Positions 11,791 to 22,941 of a stretch of 64,000 bases of DNA are shown here, in pieces. The position numbers and the translations under genes are program-made. The notes under the pieces are model-generated. The model saw only the letters and a program-made list of their open reading frames with translations, was not told the origin of the DNA and did not search any database. This DNA is from Congeria kusceri (Eukaryota > Mollusca > Bivalvia > Myida > Dreissenidae): contig CM051029.1 in NCBI GenBank assembly GCA_027627225.1, positions 26,048,851 through 26,112,850 of the forward strand. Reading direction: 5' to 3'. Within the stretch, counting starts at the first letter, position 1, and the number at the start of each line of letters is the position of its first letter.

Positions 11791-12337
11791 ACATGTACGT
11801 GCATCATACTAACAGACAGCAGAATAGGTATGGAGGTACATGCGCTGTCGATGATCCTTTGTTGTGATAGCTCCCATGTCAGCATGTACGTGCATCATAC
11901 TAACAGACAGCAGAATAGCTGTGGAGGTACATGCGCTGTCGATCATCCTTTGTTGTGATAGCTCCCATGTCAGCATGTACGTGCATCATACTAACAGACA
12001 GCAGAATAGCTATGGAGGTACATGCGCTGTCGATCATCCTTTGTTGTGATAGCTCCCATGTCAGCATGTACGTGCATCATACTAACAGACAGGAGAATAG
12101 CTATGGAGGTACATGCGCTGTCGATCATCTTTTGTTGTGATAGCTCCCATGTCAGCATGTACGTGCATCATACTAACAGACAGCAAAATAGCTATGGAGG
12201 TACATGCGCTGTCGATCATCCTTTGTTGTGTAGCTCCCATGTCAGCATGTACGTGCATCATACTAACAGACAGCAGAATAGCTATGGAGGTACATGCGCT
12301 GTCGATGATCCTTTGTTGTGATAGCTCCCATGTCAGG
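11791..12337. repeat. 91-bp tandem array, about 6 copies
   Basis: The unit runs from TACGTGCATCATACTAACAG through GGAGGTACATGCGCTGTCG to GATAGCTCCCATGTCAGCA. Copies are ~97% identical; one copy near 12230 is about 2 bases shorter. Because 91 is not a multiple of three, every frame is crossed and the overlapping open frames here are by-products. Confidence 0.95.
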
Positions 12338-12404
12338 AGCCTAATTCCAGAGATACTTGCAGTAAGAAAAGCATGTTTGCACAAACATCAAGGAAAACAA
12401 CATG

Positions 12405-12500
12405 TCAAGCGTTGAGCGTGGAAATATTGTAACTGATATATAAATGTTAAGCAGATACAACAGTTTCGCGCTCAACCCTCGATGTGCATTCCGCGTATAA
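12405..12500. repeat. Imperfect hairpin with CTCAACCCTCGATGTG motif
   Basis: GCGTTGAGCGTGGAAA near 12410 faces TTTCGCGCTCAAC near 12465. The right arm runs into CAACCCTCGATGTG, which recurs at 13989-14002 at the edge of the hairpin that holds the SINE. They are probably ends of the same repeat family. Confidence 0.5.
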
Positions 12501-13585
12501 CACCTTCTCGTATCACCAATGCCTTGTGTGTTGTTTTTTTTTCAAATTCAATAATGAAGAGCAGATAATATATTTCCAGCTTCAGTTGCATGCATTACTT
12601 TAATGGAATAATCTCAGCCCTTATGACGTCATGATGAATTTACGTAGCATTTGCTTAAAAACTTTAAATATACATGTAATTGAACCAACAAATGATTTTC
12701 TCATGGATAATAGATCTACTGATTCGTGCAGCATCGTTCCATAATTGTACTTGATTGTATCAACATTATACAATTGCACGTGTGTGAAACCAACTACGAT
12801 GGGTCCAAAAAGTAATTACATGTATATTTACCAGAAGTATTCCAACTGTAAGTTCAGTATAAATGTAGAGACTATAGATTCACTCATAAATAAGAAACAA
12901 AATGCTACGTTGCAACAACGTATTATTGTGTTTGAATAGTAAGCTGTTATCTTACATTCCAGACTTCATAGGGACAAACTCATTGGCTACAATGATGAAA
13001 TGCGGTTGAATTATCTTATATTACACAACCGTCGTAAAACTTTAATGGTTGTCTTGTCAAATCACAGTGTCTTGCATCTCAATAAAAACGTATGCACACA
13101 GAGTTTGGTATATCAGTTTTGATAACATATGACTTTTTCAAATAACCATTTTCAATTATCTCAACAAAATTGTATTTTTTTCTGTTTTTTTATATAAGTT
13201 AGAAAAATAATATTGTATTATAATATTTATATTTATATTTATATAATATGTTATGCTTATTTATATTTATATGTATATAATATGTTATGCGTACACTAAA
13301 TTGTTCATTGCTCACAAAAATATGTATACAATTTTGTATTGCATGGCTGTAACAATATCATATTTATTCACCACAGGTTTCAATGATGTAACCAATATAT
13401 AGTACAATATAAAATTATATAGTGTCACGTATATTTTCTTGTGTATGTCAGACAAATGTGCTTGTTCTTGATAAAACACATTTGTAGTTAATTGGAAAAT
13501 TTTGTGTAACCGGCACACAAACAAAGAATTATTGTTCCTTTTCCGGAAATAAACCTGTATATTTTATGTTGATGTACAGTTGAAA
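12500..13585. other. Intergenic AT-rich stretch
   Basis: No gene seen. A short AT-rich duplication (TATATAATATGTTATGC twice, 13240-13290) is the only structure noticed. Confidence 0.5.
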
Positions 13586-13591
13586 TATTTC

Positions 13592-14003
13592 GCGAGTTAA
13601 CATCCAGAAGGTACCAATTGCTATTGATTTCAATGGCGGTTTCAGCCGGACCCAGCTAGCTCAGTTGGTACAGCGCTGGACTGTCAATCCGGAGATCGTG
13701 AGTTCGAACCCCAGCCCGGCCACATAATTTGTGTGGGGATTGGTCATGAAATTATTTCTACGGCCAATCTCCCCCTACCTCTGATGCAAGTAGGGCAGTT
13801 GTCAGTTACTGGCATAAGAATGTGCACTTGGTTCTGGTAAACCGCTTAGATCGGCTAAGCGTGCCCAGTAAAAGTGTGAGTAGATTAGCTGACAGTATGA
13901 TATGACTGAAATACTGTTAAAAACGGCGAAAAAACGACAAACAAACAAACAAAACAAAAATCAATGGAAGTTGGTACCTTCTGGTGTTCAACCCTCGATG
14001 TGT
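13592..14003. repeat. Inverted repeat whose loop was invaded by a SINE
   Basis: The left arm CCAGAAGGTACCAA (13604-13617) is the exact complement of TTGGTACCTTCTGG (13973-13986). The match extends outward imperfectly (CGAG..TT.AACA) to ~40 bp per arm. Without the SINE the arms would sit ~20 bases apart, making a compact stem-loop. Confidence 0.85.
13645..13962 (+). mobile_element. tRNA-Asp-headed SINE
   Basis: The 5' head (13645-13721) folds as a tRNA: D-arm box TAGCTCAGTTGG, anticodon loop CTGTCAA (GTC, Asp) and B-box AGTTCGAACCC. The T-stem has two mismatches, so it is a SINE head and not a working tRNA gene. A ~240-bp body and a CAAACAAACAAAACAAAAA tail follow. TCAATGG flanks both ends as a probable short target duplication. 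The conserved body may belong to a widespread bivalve SINE superfamily such as MetaSINE, which I could not verify. Confidence 0.8.
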
Positions 14004-14009
14004 TTTTAA

Positions 14010-15200
14010 TTCAAACAGCACGTTCTTAGGCAAGTGTTTGTTGATTTTTAGGTTCTCGGATCCGCCGACCCGATTATTTAAAAAAGCGAAACATTTATAG
14101 AAAATGACCTAATCTGTTACACGGAATGCAAAAAAATAACGCTGAAGAAATGACTAAATTTTATGTAACATGCATTGTTACTGTTTATCGCTGTATGATT
14201 CATTTAATCTGCTCTCTGTTATTTTATACATCATACAACGCCTTAAGTCAGAATAAATATTCAATAAAAACAAATTAAGATCTTAGAATCATTGTATTAA
14301 ATACACATTATAATTTTATATCAATATTATAATTAACAAATTTAATTGGTGAATATTGATTTATTAATAAGATATATTCAGTTAGTTTAAACTTCATTTA
14401 ACATGTTGTTATACATATAATATGGCCAGTGTCCAGCGATATCTGACTTTCTGTGTTTAAGTGTGAGCATATTTTAACAATAGTTCTTATATGATAAACG
14501 CTGCCTTTTAATGTTATTATTATTGGTATTAATGTTATGGTTATCATGAAGTGATTAAGTTAATGTTGTGTAATGTGATTTTTATAAGTACATGTAATAA
14601 TTCATAAAGATTTAAATATCACTGCCTATTTCCATTTGTGAAATTCTAGCGATTAATATACTCAAGTCTGTATTATTTTTTATTTTCATTTCTATTTTTT
14701 CCCTCCTCCAACCGGACACTTTTCCAAAAATGTCCATGAACCAATAAATAAATAAAAACTCTGACCTTACTTAAGCTGTGTGATGGAATCTTATTGACAT
14801 AAGATTTATATATAAATAAATTCCAACAAATAGTATGTTGTTAGCAAGAAGCTAGATTTGTGGGTCTTTTTAAGGTGATGGGGAAAAATGTGCACAGGCC
14901 TGTAATTGTTTACGTGAAAATAATTATGAGTAATTGAGGAAATTCTTCAAATAGAAACTGTACTTTCTCATTATACGCATGTGCTTTAGTATTGAATTGA
15001 ATGATTCTTTGTGCATTTAATGAAATATATAGGAAATAAAATAAACGTGTAATAAGTGTACATAATTGTTATTTTTCTGATTACAGTTCAGGAAGGTATG
15101 TGCATCTGACAAACATGTAGATACTTCCGTGCGCTCAGCATTCCGAGAGGTTATGAAATAACCATCTGCATGTTTTGCTGATATACAAAGCAAGCGTGGT
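14010..15200. other. Intergenic AT-rich stretch
   Basis: No gene, RNA or repeat structure recognised by eye. Confidence 0.5.
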
Positions 15201-15202
15201 TA

Positions 15203-15914
15203 TTAAAGGGACTTGTTCACGGATTGACTAATTGACAATTTTCAAACATTTTGTCATAGATCCCGAAAACTAATATATATTATATATAAAAATTCGAAAT
15301 AACACTATTGACAAAGAAGTATTTTGGCAATTTAGTGTTGTTTGTAAAATATCGTCAAGTGAAATGGATGAAGCGCGTGTAACGATTTTCATCAGTATTG
15401 TGGAAAAGAAGTGTATCATTTACATGGCGTTAAACATTCAATACACTGACGCTCAGTCAAAATGGCCGAGTGGTTTTCGCGACAGATGTTTCATCCAGGA
15501 AGTCGTGGGTTAGAGTTCCGACGAAGGCAATTCTTTACATTTTCTTTTCTTTATATGAGACGTGCCGTGGGAAAACCGGGCTTAAGGCACGTGCGTAAAG
15601 TATCGTCCCGGATCAACCTGTGCAGTCCGCACATGTTAATCCAGGACGGCACTTTCCGCCTACAGTGGATTTATGTTTAGAAGAGACTTCCTTGAAACAG
15701 AAAATACCATAAAAGCGGAAAGTGTCGTACCGGATCAGCCTGTGCGGACTGCACAGGCTGATCCGGGACGACACTTTACGCACATGAATTAAACCCGGTT
15801 TTACCACGACACGCCTCATATAATATTTAGTTCGGTTAGTCCAACTGCTTTAGTTTTTGACTTTATTTTTTTTTTAAATCAAAAATACGAAAATCTGTGA
15901 ACAAATCCCTTTAA
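15203..15914. mobile_element. TTAA-flanked inverted-repeat element 1 with tRNA-like core
   Basis: The left end TTAAAGGGACTTGTTCAC (15203) is answered by GTGAACAAATCCCTTTAA (to 15914), giving a TTAA target duplication as in piggyBac-type elements. Inside, an A-box TGGCCGAGTGG (15473-15483) and a weak B-box GGTTAGAGTTCC (15509) look tRNA-derived. A second inverted-repeat element is nested at 15553-15823. No transposase is present, so it is non-autonomous. Confidence 0.8.
15553..15823. mobile_element. Long-TIR element with AGCCTGTGCGGACTGCACAGG-like core, copy 1
   Basis: About 75-bp terminal inverted repeats begin ATGAGACGTGCC and run through ACGTGCGTAAAGT and TCGTCCCGGATCA. The inner palindromes pair GCAGTCCGCAC with GTGCGGACTGC. 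The middle (GGAAAGTG.CGT, AGAAGAGACTTCCTTG) matches 30323-30588. It is nested in element 15203-15914 and flanked by TATA on both sides. Confidence 0.87.
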
Positions 15915-16216
15915 ATCAAACGGATTAACAATTTGCTTACAACAAGCAGTACTAATAAGTTATAACGATAACAATTATGGCAATTGCCAAGTATAACAGT
16001 CTTAGCCATTACTTGTACAAAGAGCAGTAATAACGCTATTAAGTATTGCAATGAATGTTATCTAAATAATTAACATAGTATTTATTGCCGTTCCAGTCCC
16101 TTACGAGATAAAAAAAATACATTGAAATATCAGTTTAAATTTTAAATCTATGATATTTTGCATACATAACTATATAATGGATCATATAATATGCATTTTT
16201 GTGAACTGCACAACAT

Positions 16217-16397
16217 TTTGTAAAATTGTTGTATTTTCTTTATTTATAAGAATTTCAGCTTGGAATGTCAGCTATGAATAGATGAGTTGTACATACATGT
16301 GTTCATTCCAAAATATTGGAGGCAAAATACAAAAGAATTTTGTGTTTACCATGGCGCAGCTGAAATTCTTATAAATAAAGAAATTACAACAATTTCA
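16217..16397. repeat. Long inverted repeat, ~42-bp arms
   Basis: The left arm TTCTTTATTTATAAGAATTT (with flanks, 16217-16260) is mirrored by AAATTCTTATAAATAAAGAA (16355-16397) with only 2-4 mismatches, around a ~95-base loop. It is a small MITE-like or foldback element; no other copy was found in the window. Confidence 0.85.
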
Positions 16398-16787
16398 ATT
16401 TGGTGCGTTATAACTTTGTTTGAGTGTACAAGTAACGTATTAAAATTATATAAACGTATTTGATAAGATGTAAATGTATGAACTATGATGAAATATAAAG
16501 TGAATATAAATAAATCCCTGAAGCATGACAAACAAAAAATGATATGAATCAAGGCTGACTTACCAGCAGTGTAGAGGAATTCACCAGATACCCGAGCCAG
16601 ATACTACACTGTATCCAGTCATCGTTGCTCTCGAGAGATTTATGTCAAAAGCTCGTCCGAATGCTGATATGATCAAGTGTTTATTCTCTCACAAAGTTCT
16701 GATTCCTTAAATGCTAGTAAACTGGCGGGTTGTATCAAGTAGAACTAGAACTGCGTGCATTGCTTTGTTTTAGGTTGGTGTTGTACT

Positions 16788-16788
16788 A

Positions 16789-16838
<50 letters not shown>

Positions 16839-16886
16839 ATGTCTGTATGTATGTATGTATGTCCGTCCGTCAGTCCGTTCGTTCGT

Positions 16887-16918
<32 letters not shown>

Positions 16919-17178
16919 CAGTCAGTCAGTCAGTCAGTGACTCAGTCACTCAGTCAGTCAGTCACTCAGTCACTCAGTCAGTCACTCAGTCTCTCAGTCA
17001 GCCCGTCAGTCAGTCAGTCAGCCAGTCAGCCAGTCAGTCAGTCAGTCAGCCAGTCAGCCAGTCAGCCAGTCAGCCAGTCAGTCAGTCAGTCAGCCAGTCA
17101 GTCAGTCAGCCAGTCAGCCCATCAGCCAGTCAGTCAGTCAGTCAGCCAGTCAGCCAGTCAGTCAGCCAGTCAGCCATT
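16788..17178. repeat. Compound tetranucleotide microsatellite
   Basis: (GTCT)n passes into (GTAT)n, (GTCC)n, then a long (CAGT)n with interspersed CACT and CAGC variants: ~390 bp in all. Frames reading SVSQSVSQ are artefacts of the repeat. Confidence 0.97.
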
Positions 17179-17550
17179 CTTTTACTCCGCATTTCTTTAC
17201 ACAGAGTAAAGAGACACAATGAAAATCGTATAATAGTCGTCCTCAGATCATTATATTACTGAGAGAATCGTTAGCTTCATATGCATTTGGAAGATGCATA
17301 CTTTTGTAGGCATACAAATACATGGAAACTTCGAAACAGGTTTCAAATAATTGGAACCCGGTAACACATGGTCGTGTGAGTATAAATATGTATTTATTAT
17401 AAATTGTTCAACAGGTTTCTTTTCTTAAAACTGCTGATAGGTGCTGGAAAACAAATAATAAAAATTATCAGCTCTTACAATACAAAAAAAATGTGTAAAG
17501 TTTAAAAAAAGAAACTTCTCTAGAGAGAAACGAAATTGAGTAAAACTACA

Positions 17551-18252
17551 TTAAAGGGACATGTTCTCAGATTTTAGTTGGTTTTTTTTTAAATGTCATA
17601 TAATGTATTAACTGCATAAACTAAAAGAAACGAATATTATATCCAGAAAAATATATCATTTAAACATTTAATATTTTTACGACCGCGGGGATCAAAAGTC
17701 TTTCGCGCTTACCACTCGGACATTCTGATTTTCAATCATGGTAATGAATTGTTAACGCTGTTAGTAATATACGTGTTTTTGCAAATGCCGATGAAAAGCG
17801 TTACAAACGCTTTATAACTTTATCCATTTCAATGATCATAACAAAGTCCCTCCTCTGGGCAAGTACTTTATTAAAACACACTTGTCGTAACTTTCTCTGG
17901 ATTTTTTTTTTTTGCTATGCGAACTAGAAATAATAAATGTTATTTGTTTTATATACATATTAGTATTATAAGCTGTGTATATATGTACATATGTTATAAG
18001 GTGTCATGTGACTATTATTATTATTCATTGGATCATGTTACGAAAAACATGTATATGTTTAAGTAACGAAATAAATATGTTGAATCTTGAATCTTGAATG
18101 ATGTTTTGAAAAACGACACCATATTTCCAATACAATTCTTTGTTAGTAGGGCTACTTCGCTTGTTTATATATGTGTGTAATTTTATTTTTGGGATATATG
18201 GCAAAAATTTTAAAAATTGTCAGTTTGCCAATCAGTGAACATGTTCGTTTAA
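17551..18252. mobile_element. TTAA-flanked inverted-repeat element 3 with tRNA-like core (reverse)
   Basis: The left end is TTAAAGGGACATGTTCTCAG and the right end CAGTGAACATGTTCGTTTAA. An inverted tRNA-like A-box (complement of CCACTCGGACA, 17712-17722) lies inside. It shares the palindromic GCGTTACAAACGC-type segment (17799-17812) with the element at 19157-19640. Confidence 0.75.
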
Positions 18253-18834
18253 CAGAAGTATGAGCAATTATGTCGGCTATCATTGCACTCTATGTTTAGT
18301 TTCTTTTCTTATTGTTTTTTTTTTAGTGCAGTTCTCATTGTTTTATTTTTTTTCAATATGCACACTAGAATTACAAATTGGTCGTACAATTGAATAGAAA
18401 CCACATTAAACGAAATGGCGTCAGCTTGAGTGTCTTAGCATTATATTATCCGGATCTGTGTTATTTTCTTGTTTATTTTCATTGCATTTCTCAGTTGTTT
18501 AGTGTTGCTTTCAAATTGGTCGAATAACTCGGCAAGTCTGTTTCAAGTTTTTAATATGCATAGGAAAACGTGACTTTATTCGATTTTAAAATTGCTGGGC
18601 GGCAGATCCGTTAAACAGTACATGTAATAAAATAATGGCCGAACACGATAGACAAAAAAATCTTCTTGATTATGTGAAGATTCGTTTACTAGTCTTAAAA
18701 ATTTTAAGTTAAAATGGTGCTTTAATTTTGGGCTTCCTGATAGAAGTTTCTGGTTTATCAACCTCGACATTTTCGAACGCGAGTTAAGTGCAAGGATTAA
18801 AAGAGTAAAAAGTAAAAAACGTAGATTTAAATCT

Positions 18835-19095
18835 GGGGCCATATTCCAGAAACATCTTAAGTTTATCTTAAAATGGTTTCACTTAAGTTCCAATTTGTGT
18901 AAGGAAATATTTTTTAAACTTTATATAAATTAATGAATCCAATTACAGTTATGTAAATAGTAGTTAATAATAAGTTGATTATAAGTGAACATCTGGAAGA
19001 ATTTCATGCATGCATGGAATAAAATGCTTAAGAAAAATGACGATAATAAGGCTAAGGATAAGATATCACTTAATATGTTTCTGGAATACGACCCC
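18835..19095. mobile_element. MITE with GGGGYCRTATTCCAGAAACA ends, copy 1
   Basis: A 261-bp element with ~20-bp terminal inverted repeats GGGGCCATATTCCAGAAACA and TGTTTCTGGAATACGACCCC. The interior matches 45447-45797 (ATTTTTTAAACT.TATATAAA, GGAATAAAATGCTTAAGAAA, GGCTAAGGATA). Confidence 0.87.
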
Positions 19096-19156
19096 TGTTT
19101 GCCATCGCATTTCCAGCTATAGTGTTGCAGTACTGGGTTTGTTACAGTTTTCGTCT

Positions 19157-19640
19157 TTAAAGGGACCTGTTCACAGATTGACGACTTTACAATTGTTCAA
19201 TTGTTTGTCTCCGATCCAAACAATAAAAGAACATTGTATGCCAGGGAGCAAAATAAAACTACGGACCTAGAAATATACGGTAAAAACCGTTTCGTTCATG
19301 AGTAAGTTGAAATTGATAAAATTATAAAGCGTTTGTAACGTTAAACGATGGAATAATTTCGAGTGTTTTCTGTTGTTTTCGTTGAAATCGTTGACAGCAC
19401 ATTAACAGATACATAAAATAAATAATGCAAAATAATATATAGAAGACGGCATGGCCGAGTGGTTAAGGCGATAGCATTTTAATCTGCATGTCCCGGGTTC
19501 GAACCCCGGCGGTATCTTTTTTTCTAGATACTTTTCTTGTTATTATACTTGAGCTTTTTAATTCCGATGCTTAAATCTGTCAAGTTAAGATATTTAATGG
19601 CATACTTTAAAATGCGAAAATCTGTGAACTAGTCCCTGTA
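19157..19640. mobile_element. TTAA-flanked inverted-repeat element 2 with tRNA-Leu-like core
   Basis: The left end TTAAAGGGACCTGTTCACAG faces AATCTGTGAACTAGTCCCT. The core 19445-19517 has a perfect A-box TGGCCGAGTGG, D-stem GCC/GGC, a TTTTAAT anticodon loop (UAA), and a fully paired T-arm with GGTTCGAACCC. It lacks the long variable arm of a real tRNA-Leu and a matching acceptor stem, so it is a tRNA relic serving as a Pol III promoter cassette at most. Confidence 0.8.
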
Positions 19641-19830
19641 AAGGGACGTATTCACATATCGAATTTCTGAATTGCGTTGATGGTCTTAATTGCAAAATCT
19701 AAGGCATCAGAAATAAACAAAACAAAATATTGTATGAAGAAAAATACCAAAGCAAAAAGATTTGCTTCTGCTGGGGGCACGAACCGAAGATCCGACGATC
19801 TCTGGAATTAAAAATGTGTCACTCGCATAT
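19638..19830. mobile_element. Adjoining fourth member, right end not found
   Basis: Starts directly at the right end of the previous element (GTAAAGGGACGTATTCAC) and contains an inverted B-box-like GGCACGAACC (19776-19785) within tRNA-like sequence. No matching right terminus was found, so it is truncated or interrupted. Confidence 0.5.
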
Positions 19831-19976
19831 AATTAGAGTGTGTATTATAATTTTACCGTTTATAAATCCATATGCTGGATTGTGTTTAACAATATAACTA
19901 CTCGTATAATGTTTCGCTTAAAATGTTGTCGTGAAAATGCGTTCTAAAATTGTTGAAATGCCTTTTTATGATGGCA

Positions 19977-20205
19977 TTGTACCATCGCACCATCTTCAGC
20001 GTACCATCGTGTTATCGTCATCGTACCATCGCACCATCGTCATCGTACCATCCTGTCATCGTCATCATACCATCGCACCATCGTGTCATCGTCATCGTAC
20101 CATCGTGTCATCGTCATCGTACCATCGTGTCATCGTCATCGTACCATCGTGTCATTGTCATCGTACCATCGCACCATCGTGTCATCGTCCCATCGTGGTT
20201 TGGAT
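19977..20205. repeat. CATCGTCATCGTACCATCG minisatellite
   Basis: An irregular array of CATCGTACCATCGTGT, CATCGTCATCGTACC and CATCGCACCATCG modules. The open frames it creates are by-products. Confidence 0.93.
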
Positions 20206-20352
20206 TTCTATTCAAAATCGCGATGGCACTAACGGAACACCGTACAAGATAGTCTTTTTTTCATAAAATCTTCCAAACTTTCTATAAAGTATTAGGCCTT
20301 TCGCGAACATTATTACGATCGATAAATAGTTGTCGTATGCATTTAAAGGCAG

Positions 20353-20750
20353 TAAGGCCATTCAAATTTGATTCTATGTTTAGTGACCACGTGATTTTGC
20401 GGAACCTACCAACCAGGCAGGAAAAAAAAAAGTGAGTTGATAAAAAATATTTTTCTTTCACACTTTATTCATGGCAGTGGCACAAGCTAAAGGAAATGTT
20501 TATCTGAAAAACTGTTATATATCATATTCATATTAGGAACCTACTTTAACACAGTGTTTTAACAATGTAAATTGACTTCACGCTATTTTTAGAAATGTGG
20601 TAAAAACAACTGAAGTCATTTTTCCCATTTTTTATATATGCTTTCAAACTCGATTTTTCACATTGTCAAAATTGTTGTGTTTTTCGTTCAGGAATCCAAA
20701 AACCTACCAGGTGGGGACGCTAAACAGAGAATCAAATTGGTATGGCCTAA
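20353..20750. mobile_element. TIR element A (AAGGCCAT...GTTTAGCGTCCCC ends)
   Basis: The left arm TAAGGCCATTCAAATTTGAT (20353) with GTTTAG and AACCTACCAACC faces AACCTACCAGG, GGGGACGCTAAAC and ATCAAATTGG then TATGGCCTAA (20750). Terminal inverted repeats exceed 50 bp with mismatches. No coding capacity. The same ends bound 21313-23884. Confidence 0.8.
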
Positions 20751-21782
20751 TGTAAAATTTTCCATTTGCTATGGTGACTGTAAGTGAAGTAGTCATTTCT
20801 TTTTCATAAAAACTGTGTATATTTTAATGATAAGTTTACGACTTTTCTTGAAAATAAGTCAAATTTCTGAAAAGGTAGCTGGTTATCTTATGCAGAAGTA
20901 TGCAACCATATATTTTGAAAATCTAGCTATTCTCATGATATATTAGTGAGGTGTGCGTTTTCGTTTTATGATTATTGCTTTACAGCTTTAATTTATTAGC
21001 AGTTATAAATATTTGATCGACTTTCCTGATACTGCTTAAGCTTGTATTTACTGATCAAAATAAATAACATTAAGTGGCCCTTCAACGTTGAATAAATACA
21101 GCAATAGTGGTAATCGTGTCACTGAATAAGTCATCAATGCCACGTGACGATACTGCTACGTGTTTTGTATATAATAAATATTTCATATAAAAATTTAATT
21201 CAATATAAACTAGAAATCACCCGGGGAGCTCAGACCACCGCCAAGACGGGTAACGCCACTTAACTATTGATTTTTTCCAGCGATAGGTTTTCTTCCTTGC
21301 CCTATTTTCCGACAAGGCCATACCAATTTAAACTATGTTTAGCGTCCCCAGGCTGGTAGGTTTTTGAATGCCTGAACCAAAAAATAAGTTTGACTAGTAA
21401 AAAAATCGAATTGGAAAGCGATTAAATATGCCTATAATGACACATTGTGGGTGATTTCTTTATTGTATTATCTCATTTAATGAATGACATTGTAAATAAT
21501 ATCAGTAATGGATCTTAGTTCAAGTTATATTTGGTTTGAATGAATATAGTTGGTGGAAATCTCGCATTTGGGAATGTGTATCATTTTAAATACAACAACA
21601 ACATTTATTTCAGCAATAAAGATTACAAAAAAGCTTCTAGCCTACAATAATGAATATATAAATGTCAAATACCGCTGGTTAAGATTGCGAATGTCTATAA
21701 ATACTGTGAAATGTTAGTGTTTTCATTTTAAGTGTCTCTATTACGATGGTGATATGCCTTGATTGAATAGAAGCAATAACGC

Positions 21783-22276
21783 TTAAATAAATGCGTATTT
21801 AATTAATATTATTAATTGTGATGTTTCTAAACTATTAAGAATATTGATAACGTTATAATATTATTAATTGTGATGTTTCTAAAATATTAAGAATATTGAT
21901 AACGTTATAATATTATTAATTGTGATGTTTCTAAAATATTAAGAATATTGATAACGTTATAATATTATTAATTGTGATGTTTCTAAACTATTAAGAATAT
22001 TGATAACGTTATAATATTATTAATTGTGATGTTTCTAAACTATTAAGAATATTGATAACGTTATAATATTATTAATTGTGATGTTACTAAAATATTAAGA
22101 ATATTGATAACGTTATAATATTATTAATTGTGATGTTTCTAAAATATTAAGAATATTGATAACGTTATAATATTATTAATTGTGATGTTTATAAACTATT
22201 AAGAATATTGATAACGTTATAATATTATTAATTGTGATGTTTCTAAAATATTAAGAATGTTAATAACGTTATAACT
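21783..22276. repeat. 52-bp tandem array, about 9 copies
   Basis: The unit TAATATTATTAATTGTGATG is followed by TTTCTAAA(A/C)TATTAAGAAT and ATTGATAACGTTA. Copies are nearly identical. It sits inside TIR element B. Confidence 0.95.
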
Positions 22277-22609
22277 AAACAATATGGCAAGTACAAACAT
22301 GTGTTTACACAATATATGGAGTGTAGAATGCTTTCATCGGCAAAGAAAGTATGAAGTACAGATTTTATGTACACAAAATAGGGATATTAACAATTTACGC
22401 GTATTGCTTTATGTTCCAGTAAATAATATTTGAGAGTCGTAATTCTATATAATTTATAGAACACACTAACACAGCTAGTCGAAGTACCATATAATATTAA
22501 AAATTGAAAAGAATGTATTGATATTATGAATTTTAAACATTAATCTCTCAATATATATACAAGATATCTGTATAGAAATACATACATTATTGAACAAAAA
22601 GGGAATGTA

Positions 22610-22790
22610 CAACGATTTACAATTAGTACAATAATATGCGTGCGTGTTACAATACATATAAGATTGTACAAACGTTTACAATTAGTACAATAATATGCGT
22701 GCGCGTTACAATACATATAAGATTGTACAAACGTTTACAATTAGTACAATAATATGCGCGCGTCTTACAATGCATAGACATGTAATGTTT
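22610..22790. repeat. ~57-bp repeat, 3 copies
   Basis: TTTACAATTAGTACAATAAT with ATGCGTGCGYGTTACAATAC, then AAGATTGTACAAACG, repeated three times. Confidence 0.85.
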
Positions 22791-22941
22791 AACTACAGTG
22801 GATAATGAAAGAAAGTACTGGACATAAACATACATTCTATAAGGAAACCAGCAACAATAGTCGAAATAATTAGTTACTTATTAGTTCTTCTCTTAGAGTG
22901 TTTGCATGGTAGATATATTTTGCAATATTTAGTAGTTCATA

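Noticed and set aside
11864..12415. Overlapping 60-100-codon frames
   Set aside because: Generated by a 91-bp tandem repeat, which cycles through all frames.
13645..13721. Functional tRNA-Asp gene
   Set aside because: T-stem mismatches, a SINE body and an A-rich tail follow directly; it is a SINE head.
16755..17262. Ser/Gln/Val-rich open frames (SVSQSVSQ)
   Set aside because: Tetranucleotide repeat translated in three frames; no gene context.
19445..19517. Functional tRNA-Leu (UAA) gene
   Set aside because: No long variable arm and no paired acceptor stem; it sits inside a TTAA-flanked inverted-repeat element.
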